Under the pieces are notes generated by a model. It was not told where the DNA came from. It searched no databases and worked only from the letters and a program-made list of their open reading frames with translations. Source: Membranipora membranacea (taxonomy: Eukaryota; Bryozoa; Gymnolaemata; Cheilostomatida; Membraniporidae). Taken from it: 64,000 bases of DNA. The stretch lies in assembly GCA_914767715.1 (NCBI GenBank), contig OU612071.1, forward strand, positions 23,803,681 to 23,867,680, in the 5' to 3' direction. This document shows, one piece after another, positions 44,956 to 58,000 of the stretch. The position numbers were made by a program, and so were the translations under genes. Positions within the stretch are counted from its first letter, which is position 1. Each line of letters starts with the position of its first letter.

Positions 44956-47014
44956 TTAATCTACGCTCCTTGGGAATTTTGAGATTGAATGGCTCTGATC
45001 AAGGATTTAGCTCTGAATGCTATGGTATGTGGGTAGAGAGAGGCAAAGGTAAATCTATTGTAAGCCTGGTATATATTCATTACCTGTCTACAAAGGAGCT
45101 CTTGATGTTAAACTTTATCATTCCCAGCCACCTCATTTATATGGTGTACAGGAAGCAATTGTGGCATTTTTCTCTCTCACTTTTGGATGGTAGTTCCCTA
45201 GCAGGTGTTGGCACTAGTACAGATAGTATTTAAATGTTAGGCTAGTGACAACAACGTTAACAGTAATGCAATTTAAGCTGTCAGCTTGTGTGCCACAAGC
45301 AGGGAGGTTAGCCTTTAGCAGGCATAATGACTTAAATACCTCAATATTCCTCGTCAAAATTTTTAATTATCAAATTAATTGTCGCTGGTAGTTAATCCTT
45401 CACACACATTCCATTGCACTTGTAACAAGTCATCATGACACACTTGTGGAATTAGAGAGACAGGATGGCATCGTAAGCTGACCTAACTTCCTGTCTTTTG
45501 CTGCTGATAATGAATGCGATGAGTTTTTAATTTTGCGAATGTACATGTTTACAATGTTGGTTGTTTTGGTGAAAGTACAATCATGATCATTCTTTGACAG
45601 AAGAGTGAGGGGACGGGAAGTTTTAACCTTTTATGAAAAATACTAGATGGTTGACCAAATTCCATTTGTATATTTTCATCAAATTATTTCACCAAACTCT
45701 GCTTACATGCTCATCATAGTACAGAGTAACTATGCCAAGAATGAGATTGCTTTGCAAAAAAATCTCTTGCCCCCTTATTATCCAGTATTTGCAACAATGT
45801 TTCATTGATTTTCCGCTGCTACTTGGTCAACTACAAGAGCTGAGCCAGATACAATATACAGCGGTTGTATCTGGCTCAGCTCTTGACAATCTGCTGCTAG
45901 CTCATTACGTTAATCTGTGTGTTTACCCAAAGGGTTAACCATTTTTAAATCTACTGGTACCTTTTAAGTTCTGTGCAGGTTGCCTATGAATGCCAATGTC
46001 AACAAAATTAACATTCTGACTGCCTTATCTTGATTATGACTTAATGGGTAAACAGCTTGGATAACAACAATACATCAAATTATGCTTGAACTCAGCTGCT
46101 TGGCTAAGATGTTGATGTCAAGTAAAAGGTAAACGATTGGCAAATAGACACTGAGAATCTTGTTCAATTCAATAAGCTAATCTCATTGAAAGTGATCAGG
46201 CAGATTAAACTGTACATTGTAGCCATTGAATGTATGCATTGAAAAGTTTGGTTTGTTGAAAGTTCTTTCAACCTAAAGGTTTATCAATGAATATCAAGAC
46301 TGATTTCACCAACCTACTCCAGATTAATACAATTTTCAACTAAAAAGGTTTAATTTTTTTAACATTTCATTTCAAATCAATTGCATATAATTGAGTGATG
46401 TGGGTAGTATCGGGCGAAACGACATCGATGCATCAGTTCCATGTCGTCTACCAAATACATTTCCTGGAAGTTTCGACCATTACAACAGGATTTCCACAAT
46501 GCAGCTATAGTCTGGAGTTCCAATCAAGGAGTACTTTTACTCCTTATTCCAATCATTTCAACAAATTCCTGCCAAGGAATACCCACACTGATATTTATTC
46601 TGTTATATATGAGACCGGTAGCTATGACAGGCGGCTGGGTTGCCAGATTAGGGGCTTGTAGGGCCATTACATCAGTTAAGATTTAAAGCGATAAATAATT
46701 GCCTGGACAGCCTTGTAGCAGATAATCTTTCAAAGCTATCAGCTTAATATTATCGCCTGCATTGATATATTTAGAATTTACAGTGACCACCAGACATTCC
46801 GTACAAACGAGTTCTATTGTGTCATCGAACTATAGGTCTGTTTGATCAAGAAGTAACAGGGGAAGCTGTTACTCCTTGGTTTGATTTACCCTTGCTTCTC
46901 TCTACCCACATTCCATAAAATTCTGAGCTTGCACTCCATGCCCAGAACATCTTCAGCCAAGAAACAGCTAATGAAAGCCTTCCACGCTAAAAAATCCCAA
47001 GGAGCGTAGATTAA
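44956..47014. mobile_element. 2.06-kb segment bounded by ~100-bp inverted repeats
   Basis: The left arm 44956-45055 (ttaatctacgctccttggg ... gggtagagagaggcaa) is matched by the reverse complement of 46883-47014. The right arm has about 30 extra bases in its middle. The outer 20 and inner 30 bases are the best matched. The 112-codon ORF at 44895-45233 overlaps the left arm but is not open in the right arm. The interior (ORFs 46395-46661 and 46441-46686) has no recognised motif. It may be an element or two independent inverted copies of one repeat. Confidence 0.55.
45834..45885. other. Perfect 21-bp hairpin with 10-base loop
   Basis: caagagctgagccagatac plus aa (45834-45854) is exactly complementary to 45865-45885, with loop tatacagcgg. 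Pairing does not extend further. The length is close to that of a small-RNA duplex, but the stem is shorter and more perfect than a typical microRNA precursor. It could be a foldback remnant. Confidence 0.85.
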
Positions 47015-50000
47015 CCCTTAGTGTGTCATCTATATAATCCCTCTGGTTGGCTATTCTTGTTGAAATTCCTAAAAATGATAGGGGGTTGTAAAAATTGATA
47101 TATCTTAAAATCTAGAGGGTGTAGAAGGAAAGTTGAAATATAAACTTCTTCTAAACAAGATTTCTGATCTATCTATATAACTTTTAACCACCCAGCAATA
47201 ACAGAAATGATTGATGAGGTATTGAAACACACAAAAAAGTGTACAAATAGACTTATTTTGTATATATCTGAACACAAATACTCTCAAACCGGTCCTACAG
47301 AGCCATAATTTGTACCACTGGACAGGGAATTTTGTTTAGATGAGAAATAAAAAATAACTAACTCTTTACGAGCAATGATACTACCATGGTGATGTTTATA
47401 GCAAGGAGGGTTCAATATTAGCAAAGTTTATGCAAGCAGTGCCATCGTACTATAATCTTCTATCAATTGGTAAGCTGCTTTGTACTAATTTCTAAAAATT
47501 ATTAAACTGCCTTGTACTAACTACTAACCCTAAAGTAGTCTTGGACCTCACTAACCAAAAAATGTGTACTAGCAGCACCGATTCCCACCTAACTGCAACC
47601 CTCTATGAGCCATAACAAGCTTAACACAGGGATAAACCGACTTGTAAATTTGCCTGCCATTGCTAAACACAATGCACGAGAAACAATTCTGTGATCAAAC
47701 CTCAATATGTATGTGTGCGCTATACCAATGATACTTCTTGTTTCGGACACACAGAGGTAGACCGACCCTTTCACCAACCTCAACCGGACTCACCCACACA
47801 GTTCAGTGACAACCGACCACCAAATGTATCATCTAATGATATATGACAAGATGTAAGATCAGTGCATCAACATGAACCTAGTGCTCAGCCTATTTGTCGA
47901 GTGATGAACCTTTTGATCATGTTTTGGAAATGAATTGAAAGCTGTTTATTTTAAAAAACAAGTCATACTCATCGTACTCTTAAATATAACTGATATACAT
48001 GTTAATCCACAGTAGGAATACCTGCATTGAACTAAAGTTCACTGATACCTGAATAGGATGCAGAGCATTGGAATGAAAAATTATGAATAATCGACGAGGT
48101 GAGAACAATAAACTGTCAAAACAAAAATTGAATCAGTAGAAAATACTAAAAAGTTTAGATGTTATTCTTCGCATATGTTAACCCACAAAACATTGGCATT
48201 CACAATCAACAACCCTAGAAGGCCTATTGCGATTGTCAATTGATTTATCAATACAAATGTGAACACTGAACAGCTTGAAACTTTGATAAAATGGGAGCAT
48301 CTGCCCATCCCTATCAATTATCATATGGGGAAAGTTTATGTGGCACTACTTTTTGATCTATCGATTCAACAGTGTGCAGTGACAACATAGTGCTGCGCAG
48401 ATATAAGAGTGTGACTTTTGTGACAGTTCACTATCGGAGGAGGTGCTTATGGTGCATATTTGATGTGTCATGACTGGTGTTCGCTCTATACCACCATGAG
48501 TCTCAATTATAGTCTGAAAAGAAGAAAAATGTATATCAATCACCGTGTCATACTCTCAGAGAGATAAATCAGGGGGAGGGTGTCAACGTGTCGCTGGCTA
48601 AAGTATCCTCAATTTGATATATTTGGTATATTCGATATTTACCGCAACCAATCACCAAAAAAAAACTATATATAATACGCGTCTAAGTGATGTAGCAACA
48701 ATCATGAATCAGAGGATTACATTGTTTGACATAATAATTTTGCTGGTGACTCCCAAAATATTGATAGATAAGCATTGGTGATCATTGAAGCCCATACATA
48801 CCTTGGGTGGGGGGGGGGGGGGTATTTGTCCCTGGTGTCTTCACAACTTCAGTTCCAAGTGTAACAAAGAGAGCATCAGCGGAGTGTGCTTCTTTGAAGC
48901 TGGAGTTATTGGTGGTGGGTGACAAGGTGTGAGAAATCTGCTGAGTATGATGCTCTGTCGTACATCTTCTGAGTCACTGTCCCCATTCTACGTTCACTCC
49001 TCCAAATAGTAACACTGTAAAAAATAATCTTGTATGTAGAAATTTCATGATGTGAGGTCAAAACAACAGTAAGATTGTTGTAGAAAAAATATTATGTGTC
49101 GAGTTTGGGACACCATATATGAGTATATCTGTGAGAAATGACCTCCTGACAGCTATCTATTGTATGCCGTCTATAGAATATGCTCAAGCTATGACTGTCC
49201 ACTAAACTCCGAATTGAGATGTATGTAGGCCCACGCGGCCACATCAAAACAGCACTTTTTGAAGTACCATTCTATCACAAAAGTATGCAAAGCGAAAGCA
49301 GATATAATATTATATATAAGCTCAGTGTCAGGCCCAAGGTGAAACAACATTAGCAAATGCTCACTCCAATGGTTTTGTTCAAAAGCTTCAGGTGTCATAC
49401 AATAACCCCCTCCCCCTAATCCCCTCCATTCCCTTCTAACAGAGGCACTGTTGAAGTTTAGATTAGAGTACACAATATGACGCAAAAATCATGGCTCAGA
49501 ATAATTCATTTTAGCAATCAGGAGTGGGGAAACTTTTCAATATAGAGTAGCATTGGTTGGGTGGTTGGCCATCAATAATGTTAAGTTGGTTGGATGAAGA
49601 CATATTTCTTCTTTCTTTTTTTGATCCAGAGCCATTACAAGTTCTGTGATAAATGCCTACATTTCAAGTTCCTCCCATTTTACTGGTGACACCAGAAGCA
49701 AATCCAAATGCAGAAAAATTGGATAAAACTATAGGGATAATGGCATAACATACACTGTGACATTGCATTGACTAGATTAGAAAGCAAGCACTATGTGCTC
49801 GACATCTACTTGACTCCTTGTTAGGTTATTTACTGAGCATGGTGACAAAAAGTAAAACATTCTCTACCTCAAGAAAAATTTTAATCTAATTTGCATATAT
49901 TTGGAGTTGCTCCCCCTCCAGCCATCAACACAAGACAACGTCGTTTTACTTGGATTTTACTAGGATTGGAGCAACCGGAAATGCAGGTGTGAAAATATTT

Positions 50001-50639
50001 TAATTGACATACAAGTAATATTATAATCATGTGGGAATTTGCCAACAGCATTTACAGCCATGCTTTTTTTATTGTTATTCAGCAGACTGTTCGTACTGCA
50101 ATGGTTGTCTGCACTTAATTTTTGTAATAGAGGAGAACTCAGAAGGCACTTGGGTGCCTTTCTCAAGAATTGGATGTGACAACCCTGTCACAACCATCCA
50201 ATGAGGTCATTAAAACTCAAGTATCTTAAATCTTCGAACGTGAGGTCACCCACTGGAAGTTAATGTCAAGTGACGGAGTTGAGAAAATGTTGGCTAGCCA
50301 TAATTTTATTACTTCAAACCATCTTCTCGAAATGCAAACTTTTCCTATTGAACTAACATTACTCCACTAGAGTAATCCCATCATTGAAAGTGGGGTCCAA
50401 TGCTATTGAAGTAACTCACGATTTAATCTTCTGGCAATTTCTGGCGGGGAGCCATGGTTTATTAGCTACTGAATACCATCAAATCATCTTCTGATCTAAA
50501 ACCACATATTATATATATATACACAGGTGTGAATATTGAGTTTTTTTAGATATCCATATATCACTCTAAATACAATAGGACGATAAACTTGATATTACAT
50601 AATATTCAGGATAGTTGTCTAAAGATGATTTGCAGTAAA
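47015..50639. other. No recognisable gene; one G14 tract
   Basis: AT-rich sequence with a run of 14 G at 48809-48822. Short ORFs (47105-47287, 47589-47783, 48358-48543, 49189-49485, 49960-50166, all minus) carry no motif. A weak resemblance of the G-tract surroundings to 27.37 kb was not convincing. Confidence 0.5.
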
Positions 50640-51011
50640 TTACTCCTCTAGCGAAGGTGGGAGTCTATATGAAGAAATGAGAGCAAATGTTAGCTTGCTT
50701 TAAATGTAGCTATTTGTGAATTTTCCCTGCTGCAAATAATTAACGCTCTTAGGGTATACACAATGTTACATTGACTGCCAGCAACTCACATTTCGGCACA
50801 TATAATATAATATATTGACTATGGACCAAATTTGTTTCCCCTGAAACAGCTGAGGTCGGCTCAATGAATATGAACGGCTGAGGATGAATTTTTTTCGCAA
50901 TTCTTAGTTTTGGATTTTTTTACAAGATGTATTATTACTTATGAAAACAGTGTAAGCCCTCTTTCTTTCACCCTATCTAGATATGAAGTTAGGGCACTGA
51001 GATCATTGCAT
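50640..51011. repeat. Segment related to 37.5 and 38.0 kb
   Basis: 50655-50710 (gaaggtgggagtctatatgaag ... gctttaaatgtagctattt) is contiguous here but its two halves lie about 480 bp apart at 37510 and 38022. The rest is unique AT-rich sequence. Confidence 0.4.
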
Positions 51012-51080
51012 TTGGAGCCGGATTCTAACATTTTAACAAATTACAAATAACACAACACTTAAAAACCAAAATCACAATCT
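51012..51080 (+). repeat. Direct repeat, partner at 52521-52596
   Basis: ggattctaacattttaacaa then attacaaataacacaacact aligns with 52521-52596 (gattctagcatgttgccaaa; attacaaataacacaccact) at about 80%. They are 1.5 kb apart in the same orientation. Confidence 0.75.
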
Positions 51081-51289
51081 GATCGCTCACCAGGTGAGTG
51101 AGCAATACCTGCTAGGGGTCTCACTTTCAAATCGTTCAGTCAATGATTGAACTATATACATTCTGAGCGAGCGATTTGGGAGTGATGTTGTCTAATTGAA
51201 AGACCAAGTGGGCAATAATTTCGAGTAATGCGATAGTGATAATTTGCTTTAGTAAAGTATCGCTCTTTCTAATAGAAAGACACCCCTGA

Positions 51290-51432
51290 TTGGCAAACTA
51301 CAGAAGGCTACTAGTAGTGATAATAACTAATAGTTACTAGCTAGACTTCTTAGTAAGTCTACTCATTCTTCACGACTGAGTAGTAGAGTACTACTCTACT
51401 ACTCAGTCGTCAGTGAAGAATGAGTAGACTTA
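51290..51432. mobile_element. Palindromic MITE-like element, copy A
   Basis: Starts ttggcaaactacagaa and carries gctactagtagtgata and ttactagctagacttctta. It then enters a near-perfect palindrome: outer arms of 20 bp at 51354-51373 and 51413-51432, an inner 35-bp perfect palindrome at 51374-51408 (gactgagtagtagagta centred on one base), and a four-base bulge gtca at 51409-51412. The left half recurs at 54906-55010. Confidence 0.85.
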
Positions 51433-51751
51433 CAGAGTAGTGTGAGAGTAGCTTACCACATTATCTGATGAATACTTGTTCTTCCTAAACTAACTGCCGT
51501 CAAGTTGTTTGACGCGGTAGTCAAATGTCAATTGATGCCAACATCCTGCTAATCCTGCCAATCAGTTACGTTCTAAAATGTAAGGTACAGTAATCAAAAT
51601 CAGGCAGATATAATGTTCATAAAAAGTTCCATAGAGGAGTAAAGTATTCATAGGAGGAAATTTTCTTCTTTTTGCGCAGGCTTGAAAAAGCTAACTTCAA
51701 GAGTAGCAAACATACGCCCACCCTTTTATTCTTTTTATGGACTTCAACCGC

Positions 51752-51816
51752 CACTAGCCAAAATTTAATGCTAGCTTACATTAAGTCATCTCAAAACTAG
51801 CTAAACTAAACTTTAG
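51752..51816 (-). repeat. Inverted copy of the 37445-37508 repeat
   Basis: The reverse complement matches 37445-37508 over about 64 bp, sharing tagtttagctagtt, tgacttaatgt and agctagca. The family is unknown. Confidence 0.65.
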
Positions 51817-52041
51817 CTAATACTTACTCCCAAGTCTATAGGTTTAGCTGACTAAAAATTAGAAACAAGTTTTATGCTGTTTAATTTTTTTAGGGCCTGT
51901 GACCTAGAATTACCCACACACCAACATGTGTTAGGAAGTTAAATGCCCCATGATAACCACAATCGAACAATTGACAATACTTTAAGAGACAGATTTCATT
52001 ATCATTTCATTCACCCCCTTCCCCCCTTCCTTCACCTACAA

Positions 52042-52092
52042 TCTACCTTATCAACCCAATTAGTCAACCACTAATTAGGTTGATAAGGTAGA
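52042..52092. other. Foldback hairpin with 23-bp arms
   Basis: tctaccttatcaacccaatt plus agt (52042-52064) pairs with 52070-52092 with one mismatch around a five-base loop. Outside, a C-rich stretch (52015-52030, ccccttcccccct) faces a G-rich one (52102-52118, caagggagggagg), extending the foldback to about 100 bp. Confidence 0.85.
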
Positions 52093-52520
52093 TAGCAGGT
52101 CAAGGGAGGGAGGGGGGTCTTTCAATGAGTATGAGATATGGTTACCAATTAGGCTTCCGATGGTATCCTTGATTTAGACAATCAAATACAAATGATCACT
52201 GCATCAGGGCAGCGAAGAGTATATCATAACCCATCATGAATCATAATAATGTAACTATTTGACACTCAGACACTCACTCGGTTCATCAATATTTCTCAGG
52301 ACAGAATTCAAACCACCAAAGGTTCTGATGCGTAACTCTGCCATTATCATGCCATACTGAATCAGTCTTTCTCCTGTATTCTCTGCAACAAATATTTAGT
52401 TGATGAATATAATACATTCCAATGTCCTAAGTACATTATTTGCATTCAAGTTATTTGCATTCTTATAACAATGCTTTGCTGCTACAAGGTTCATCTCTGG
52501 ACCCTTCAATTTTCTCTGCA

Positions 52521-52596
52521 TTGAGAGCCTGATTCTAGCATGTTGCCAAATTACAAATAACACACCACTTAAAGACCTGGTTAAATCTACAATCCC
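52521..52596 (+). repeat. Partner of the 51012-51080 direct repeat
   Basis: Aligns with 51012-51080 as described there. ORFs on either strand at 52396-52783 are not recognised as genes. Confidence 0.7.
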
Positions 52597-54387
52597 TATG
52601 ATGGAAACAGATTTGCCAGCCGTTGGTGAAGAAGTTTGTGAAGTTTCATATCTGGTTTCTTGGAATGGAAACACTCGATCTATAGGTTTGATCAGCACAC
52701 ATAACGCCAGCAAGTTTGTAACTAAAATGATCAGTCAAGATAGTGAGATGTGGCAAGGAGGTTGGAATATAGGGAAGAGGTGACTTGATGTTGCGAGATG
52801 GAATGAGTTGTTCCCTCCATGAAAAAAAGAGCACAACTCCGATAGTCACTGAACTCCTAATTACACTAACTGGCCGGCTTCAATGAAAATTTCTTGCTAA
52901 GGCCTGCCAGTGTTCAAGCAGTTTTACCAAATTCATGCCATGAGACTTCAACGATTGCACCGACGCAATTATCATCAGTTAGCCTACACATATCACCTGA
53001 CAGTTATATCATTATATTACTAACAATGCTCAATGCAAGTGTAACAGTGGAGATATCAATGCTTATGACCCCAGCCATCTCAAGCCTTTCTTGGTCAGTT
53101 CCCTGCTGCAACTTAATCAAATTTTACAACCAAAATTGAAAATTTGATTGTCAGCTTACCTGTTTGAATTGAGTAAGCTGAACGACTATTGATACTACGA
53201 GTTGTATCACATCTGCTATAAACCACCCAAACACTCTCTTCTTCATTGAACTGTTCTCAGTAGTATTCTGCGGTCTGTGTTGCTTTACAATGTAGACTAA
53301 AATACAAAAAAATCTGCAATCAAAAGGAGTCTTTGCTTGTATCTAGGCCTATCTACTTTTTTCCCAAATTAACAAGACGAATAATTAAACCAGCGTTATA
53401 CTCTAGAGAACTAGTACCTCTGCAACACTTGAATACTCCATTCTATTGATGAAGATTTACATTTGGGAAACTTTTGCAATTGTGTGCAAGCTGGCAATGG
53501 TCTAGTTTCTCTCAGTAACCAATTTCTCTACTCTCCAACTACAGACCACTATAACCAATGGTTGGCAGTGGTTGACCCTGAATTAAGGCGAAGTACATGC
53601 TTGTAACTCAAAGAGCCCACACATGTAATATTATATGCAATCCTCCCCCCTCCCCGATCACTGCTTATTATAATGAAATGACCACTGTGATGCAGTTGAG
53701 ACTCTGTACAGCCAACGAATCATTTGAGTTCAATACCATTGGCAAAAGACAAGGTCTGCACTGGTTTCCTTCCTCTGGTGATCGAGTTAGGTATATTCTT
53801 TATTACATTATAGACCAGGGGATATTTCAATAAGCATGAGCTGTGCTTTGTAAACCAAAAGATCATTACAACTTAAATGCTCAATATCCTCGCTCCTTAG
53901 ATAAATTTGTTCGCAAATAGTTCACACACGAGTGGGCATAGTTCAATTGATTAGTGGCCGATTCTCGAACGAAGCTAAAAGCAGGTCTCGCCAACTAAGC
54001 TAGATGATGATGTACCACATGGTCCTATATGCGCATGCTTGATCAGTAAATAAAGTGTATACTAATATGTATATAGTTTTGCTGTTTGTATTTAAGGGTG
54101 ACCCCACCAGTCTCAGACAGTTGGGAATGGTTGACATAAAGCAATAACGATCCGTCAGTTGCGCCGAAGCAAAGTCTATACTCACTTTATACAAATACAA
54201 GACCCAGCCTACATAGGCTGTAGTTGTAGTAAAGAGGAGAGGGGGCATTTCCTTACAATGTAAAGTATGTAGGCCTACATGTAGCCATAGTAGATTAGCA
54301 ATAACAGTTCTAGACAATTAGTTGCAAGAGAGTTGCCCACCTAAACTTGCCACCACCACAAACAACAAAGCGAGGAGTAAGGAGTAA
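52597..54387. other. No recognisable gene
   Basis: Short ORFs at 52598-52783, 52894-53139, 53597-53833 and 54000-54317 lack motifs. The sequence near 53938-53990 looks faintly tRNA-like but has no B-box. Confidence 0.5.
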
Positions 54388-54435
54388 ACTCCTTGGAGTT
54401 GTATGAGCCTCCCCCCTCTTACAACTCTTAGGAGT
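54388..54435. other. Imperfect 16-bp hairpin
   Basis: actccttggagttgta (54388-54403) pairs with tacaactcttaggagt (54420-54435) with two mismatches around a 16-base loop. Confidence 0.7.
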
Positions 54436-54480
54436 CATTCCCCTTGCTTGATATTACACTGCACATGTACATTGTGTGAT

Positions 54481-54665
54481 CAGTTTCCGTTTTAAAAACA
54501 AGAAATCCCGTTCTCCGGCGAAAACGGGATTCCGTATTCCCGAAACTGAAGTTTCCGTATATCAAGGGTTCCGCTTTCCGCAGGATCCGTTTCCGTATTC
54601 CTTTATACGGAAACTCTTATTCCTTATTCCTGATTCCTTGATCCTGATTCCTTATACCTTATTGT
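54481..54665. repeat. Degenerate TTCCGTATTCC minisatellite
   Basis: The words tttccg, ttccgtattcc, ttccttattcc and gattcctt recur irregularly. The left part is CpG-bearing (ttccg) and the right part has decayed to ttcct. The left end also holds a hairpin (aatcccgtt/aaacgggatt, 54506-54533). The ORF at 54476-54760 follows from the repeat. Confidence 0.65.
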
Positions 54666-54905
54666 TTCTTACAATACATTTATTATCAGTGCCCTTTTGT
54701 TTTGATGGATCATTTCTTTTATTGCTTGCATATGATGATACACTTCTAATCACTAGCTGACAATAATAATAACTGCTCACTAAGAGCGCACATCAAGTGG
54801 GCGTGACTAAATAATATGCACGTGACTAACATTCACACTAAGTTATGACGTAGTGCACAGATACAAACTATACAGTGAAGTTTATTTTGGCTACAATTGG
54901 TACCG

Positions 54906-55010
54906 TTGGCAAACTACAGAAAGCTACTAGTAGTGATAGTAACTAACAGTTACTAGCTAGACTTCTTAGTTAGTCTACTCATTTTTCACTCACGACTGAG
55001 TAGTAGAATA
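54906..55010. mobile_element. Palindromic MITE-like element, copy B (half)
   Basis: ttggcaaactacagaaagct ... gactgagtagtagaata aligns with 51290-51391 at roughly 90%, with a short insertion (actcac for ac) near 54988. The copy stops at the palindrome centre, so only half of element A is present. Confidence 0.8.
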
Positions 55011-58000
55011 GTAGTGTACCAAATAAATACTAAATAGCATTTATTTACCTGAGAGCTACAACAAATTGATTCAATCAAGTCCATTCACAGCTATTCTAAT
55101 TTCATTCTTCTTCTTCTTGTGAAGCTGAGTTGGCTCATCATCTCTTCATCGTGGTCATATGTGTCTGTGAAGTAACTGATTGGTGCCACTGAGTCTGACT
55201 GCTGTTCAGAAAGTTGACTACTAGCAATATCGATAACTAACTCAGTGTTCCCCAACACAGATATTGTAATCAGTATGAAGTTATTGAACAGGCCAATAAG
55301 AAAAAAGTAAGATGTGATGGGCCAATCATATCAAAGCCTGTGAAAATTCGAAGAGAGAGAGAGGGCAACTCTTCATTTTTGAAGGATTTAACGTGAGAGG
55401 GCAATTCCGAACCAGTTACCTTATTACCCTGGAGAATGAGTTTGTGTCATTCTGCATTATCTCTGTTGGCGCCATCCTTACTGCATTGTCACGGTTGTCA
55501 CAGTTGTAGCGTTAGGGTGGCACTGGTAGTAAGAATAGAATTTTGATTTTAATTTAATTGTATGGACTGGCTATTAATTGTGTGTCCTCGAGTCGAGGTT
55601 GAGTGTATTGGATGTTGTTATTGTGTCTGATGTTGGTATAGAAAATTCTCCTGTTTGCTGCTGTAGATGTGACATTGTACTATGCTCAATGTGGTGAATT
55701 TGAGTAGTGAACTATGGCACGAGGGGCGGGTGCCTTGACGATAGTGACTTTGCGCCGATGAGTTGATGGAAAGCAAACCTCCCTCCACTAGTTTGGCTTA
55801 GTGTATGAGCATGAGAGTGATGGGGCGAACATTGTTGCACTGAAACAATGAAGTGTTGGCAGCCTCCCTGGTTGCGCAACAGCGTAAACACACCAATTAT
55901 ATCAAACCACCGAAACTTACAAAATGCACTGAGGGATCGATGAGATTAATTGACATGCTCATCAACACACAGGGGCGGCTTCATGCTGCTGGGGCCAGCC
56001 ATGAGGAGGTTGTACTATAGAAGGCCTCGAAACAGCGCTTGAATCATGGTTTCGAGCTGAAGACCTGTGTGTTTTGCAGGGGTACGCGCACCACTGTATG
56101 TTGTATCTAAAGAAGACCAAATGGTGGTGTTGATATGCCAGGTATCAGAGCATTTATCGCTATAATTAAAATTATCCTCTCCCAGAATAGGACAGTTGCC
56201 ATATATTTGTGAAACATCATAACTGGTTGGCGGTAAGAACTGCTGGCAATGAATCAAATGAAAAATTCCTCTGCAAAGAAGCTATGCATTATCAGGTAAA
56301 ATTAGATTTCAACGCCACCGGAAAATTTCTTATATCGTCCGGAAATCTTGCCCATGTAATACTAACACATGATTTGAAAGCCTTTACGATTGTGTATCCT
56401 CACGCGTGCTTGCCTATTGACAGAGGGCTTAGTATTATCAAGGTTTGACAAGTGTGTAGTTGTAGGATTATCACCTTATCAGCAATCAGTGGAGTTATTT
56501 TCCTCTAAAAATCTGAACATCATGGGTGGTGCTTGAATAGATGCTGAAGGTCACCTGCTCTTAACTTCTTTTTAGAGTAGCTGCACTACGCTCAAAATAT
56601 TGTATTGCTGTTTGCTCTCTTATCAGGGACCAAAAATGATCACCATTGACCTGCAAGTCATGGACAGGTACCTTAGAAAGCTGTGTGGGTAATTGTCAAG
56701 ACCAATTAAGCTATGTATGGTGAATAATTGTTGGTACAAGGGAAACCCACAAACATTGTCGGACAGTTTGTTTCAATGTGGATCAAGGCAATTTTCACTA
56801 GATATGGAGTATATTTATGTACCAAGGTAAGTTTGGTTTATTAATGTTTATCCAGCAAAAATAGCAACTTATTGTGGGAGTAGATACATGATGATTAAGA
56901 GAAGCACCAAATCTGATTCTGGCATGGCAATGTAGGTATTATCAAACATAAGGCCTGCTCCAGTTGTGTAATGGCAAATTTCCTTCGATGAAATACACTC
57001 CTCTCAACACTGTGTATTGACAACTTTGCCGAAATTAAATGAGGCTTATGTTTTTGGAGTATTCATGAAATTCACAAGGTACAATCTGTTTGCATTATTC
57101 TTAGCTCAGTTATGTTTATCATTCAGATTTATTTGGATTATCACAAATGAAACAATGAATCCAAATTTTGGCTGTCTGACGCATTATCGATTCTTGAAGA
57201 TTTTAAATTGTATGATTCTGTAATTAAGGGATTAATTGTCTACTGTAACTGCGAACAACTATTGCCGATGAAAATTACTGCATCTAATTTGTGAATAAAC
57301 ATAGATTAGGCACCAATGCAAATTGATGAATGTGGATAGGTAAAAGAGAGTTTAGGGAAAATCAACTGAAGTGCCATGATTTAGCCTACGCCATTAAAAA
57401 TATCATCATCACTTTATTGTGAATAAACATGAATATTATTGGCATTAGCACTTTGGCATCTTTTGGAAAATAAATAAGTTATGGCATCTTTTTCACGGTG
57501 TGGGCATAGAATTGATTTTTTTCAAGCTGCCAAAGGGTAGTCTTTGAGCATGTAGAAATTTATATTACTTGACCTTGGTGTATTGCTTTGAAATGAATAC
57601 TGGAACAAATGGAAAGGTGAGGATTCCGTATTTGATGGGCCAGATGTTCCAGCCATGCAGGTCAGCCGCTGGTCAATGCTGAGGAGAAGGGTTAATTGGA
57701 GATAGCTCGATGGCGACATCTAGCTGGTTTAATGTTCTAGTTTGATTTGTCCGAAGATTTTCTGTTTGGCAGTTGATTGTTTTTTAAGCGCTTGGATTGG
57801 TTGGGCGGCGGAAGCTCTTTAAGCCTGCTCACAGAAGCCAGAGTTGAACGATGTGGTTGTGTGTCTGGCTAACGCGCTCAATGATGGCCAAGCTGCCGGC
57901 GCAGTCAAGGCAAAGTTAGCCATCTGTTTTTGTCAGGGTTGTGATATATGCGTTTCTAGTCATCGTTGTCATGTTGATAAGAGGTGGAAGTGCTGGTTGC

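Noticed and set aside
46395-46686. ORFs of 88 and 81 codons in two frames
   Set aside because: Overlapping frames with no motif; slightly higher G+C alone is not enough to call a gene.
48780-49030. Possible fourth copy of the 2.5-kb repeat around the G14 tract
   Set aside because: Apart from the G-run and a few short words near 27.38 kb, no collinear similarity could be followed.
53931-53995. tRNA-like sequence (gggcatagttcaattgatta)
   Set aside because: No B-box match and no foldable T-arm.
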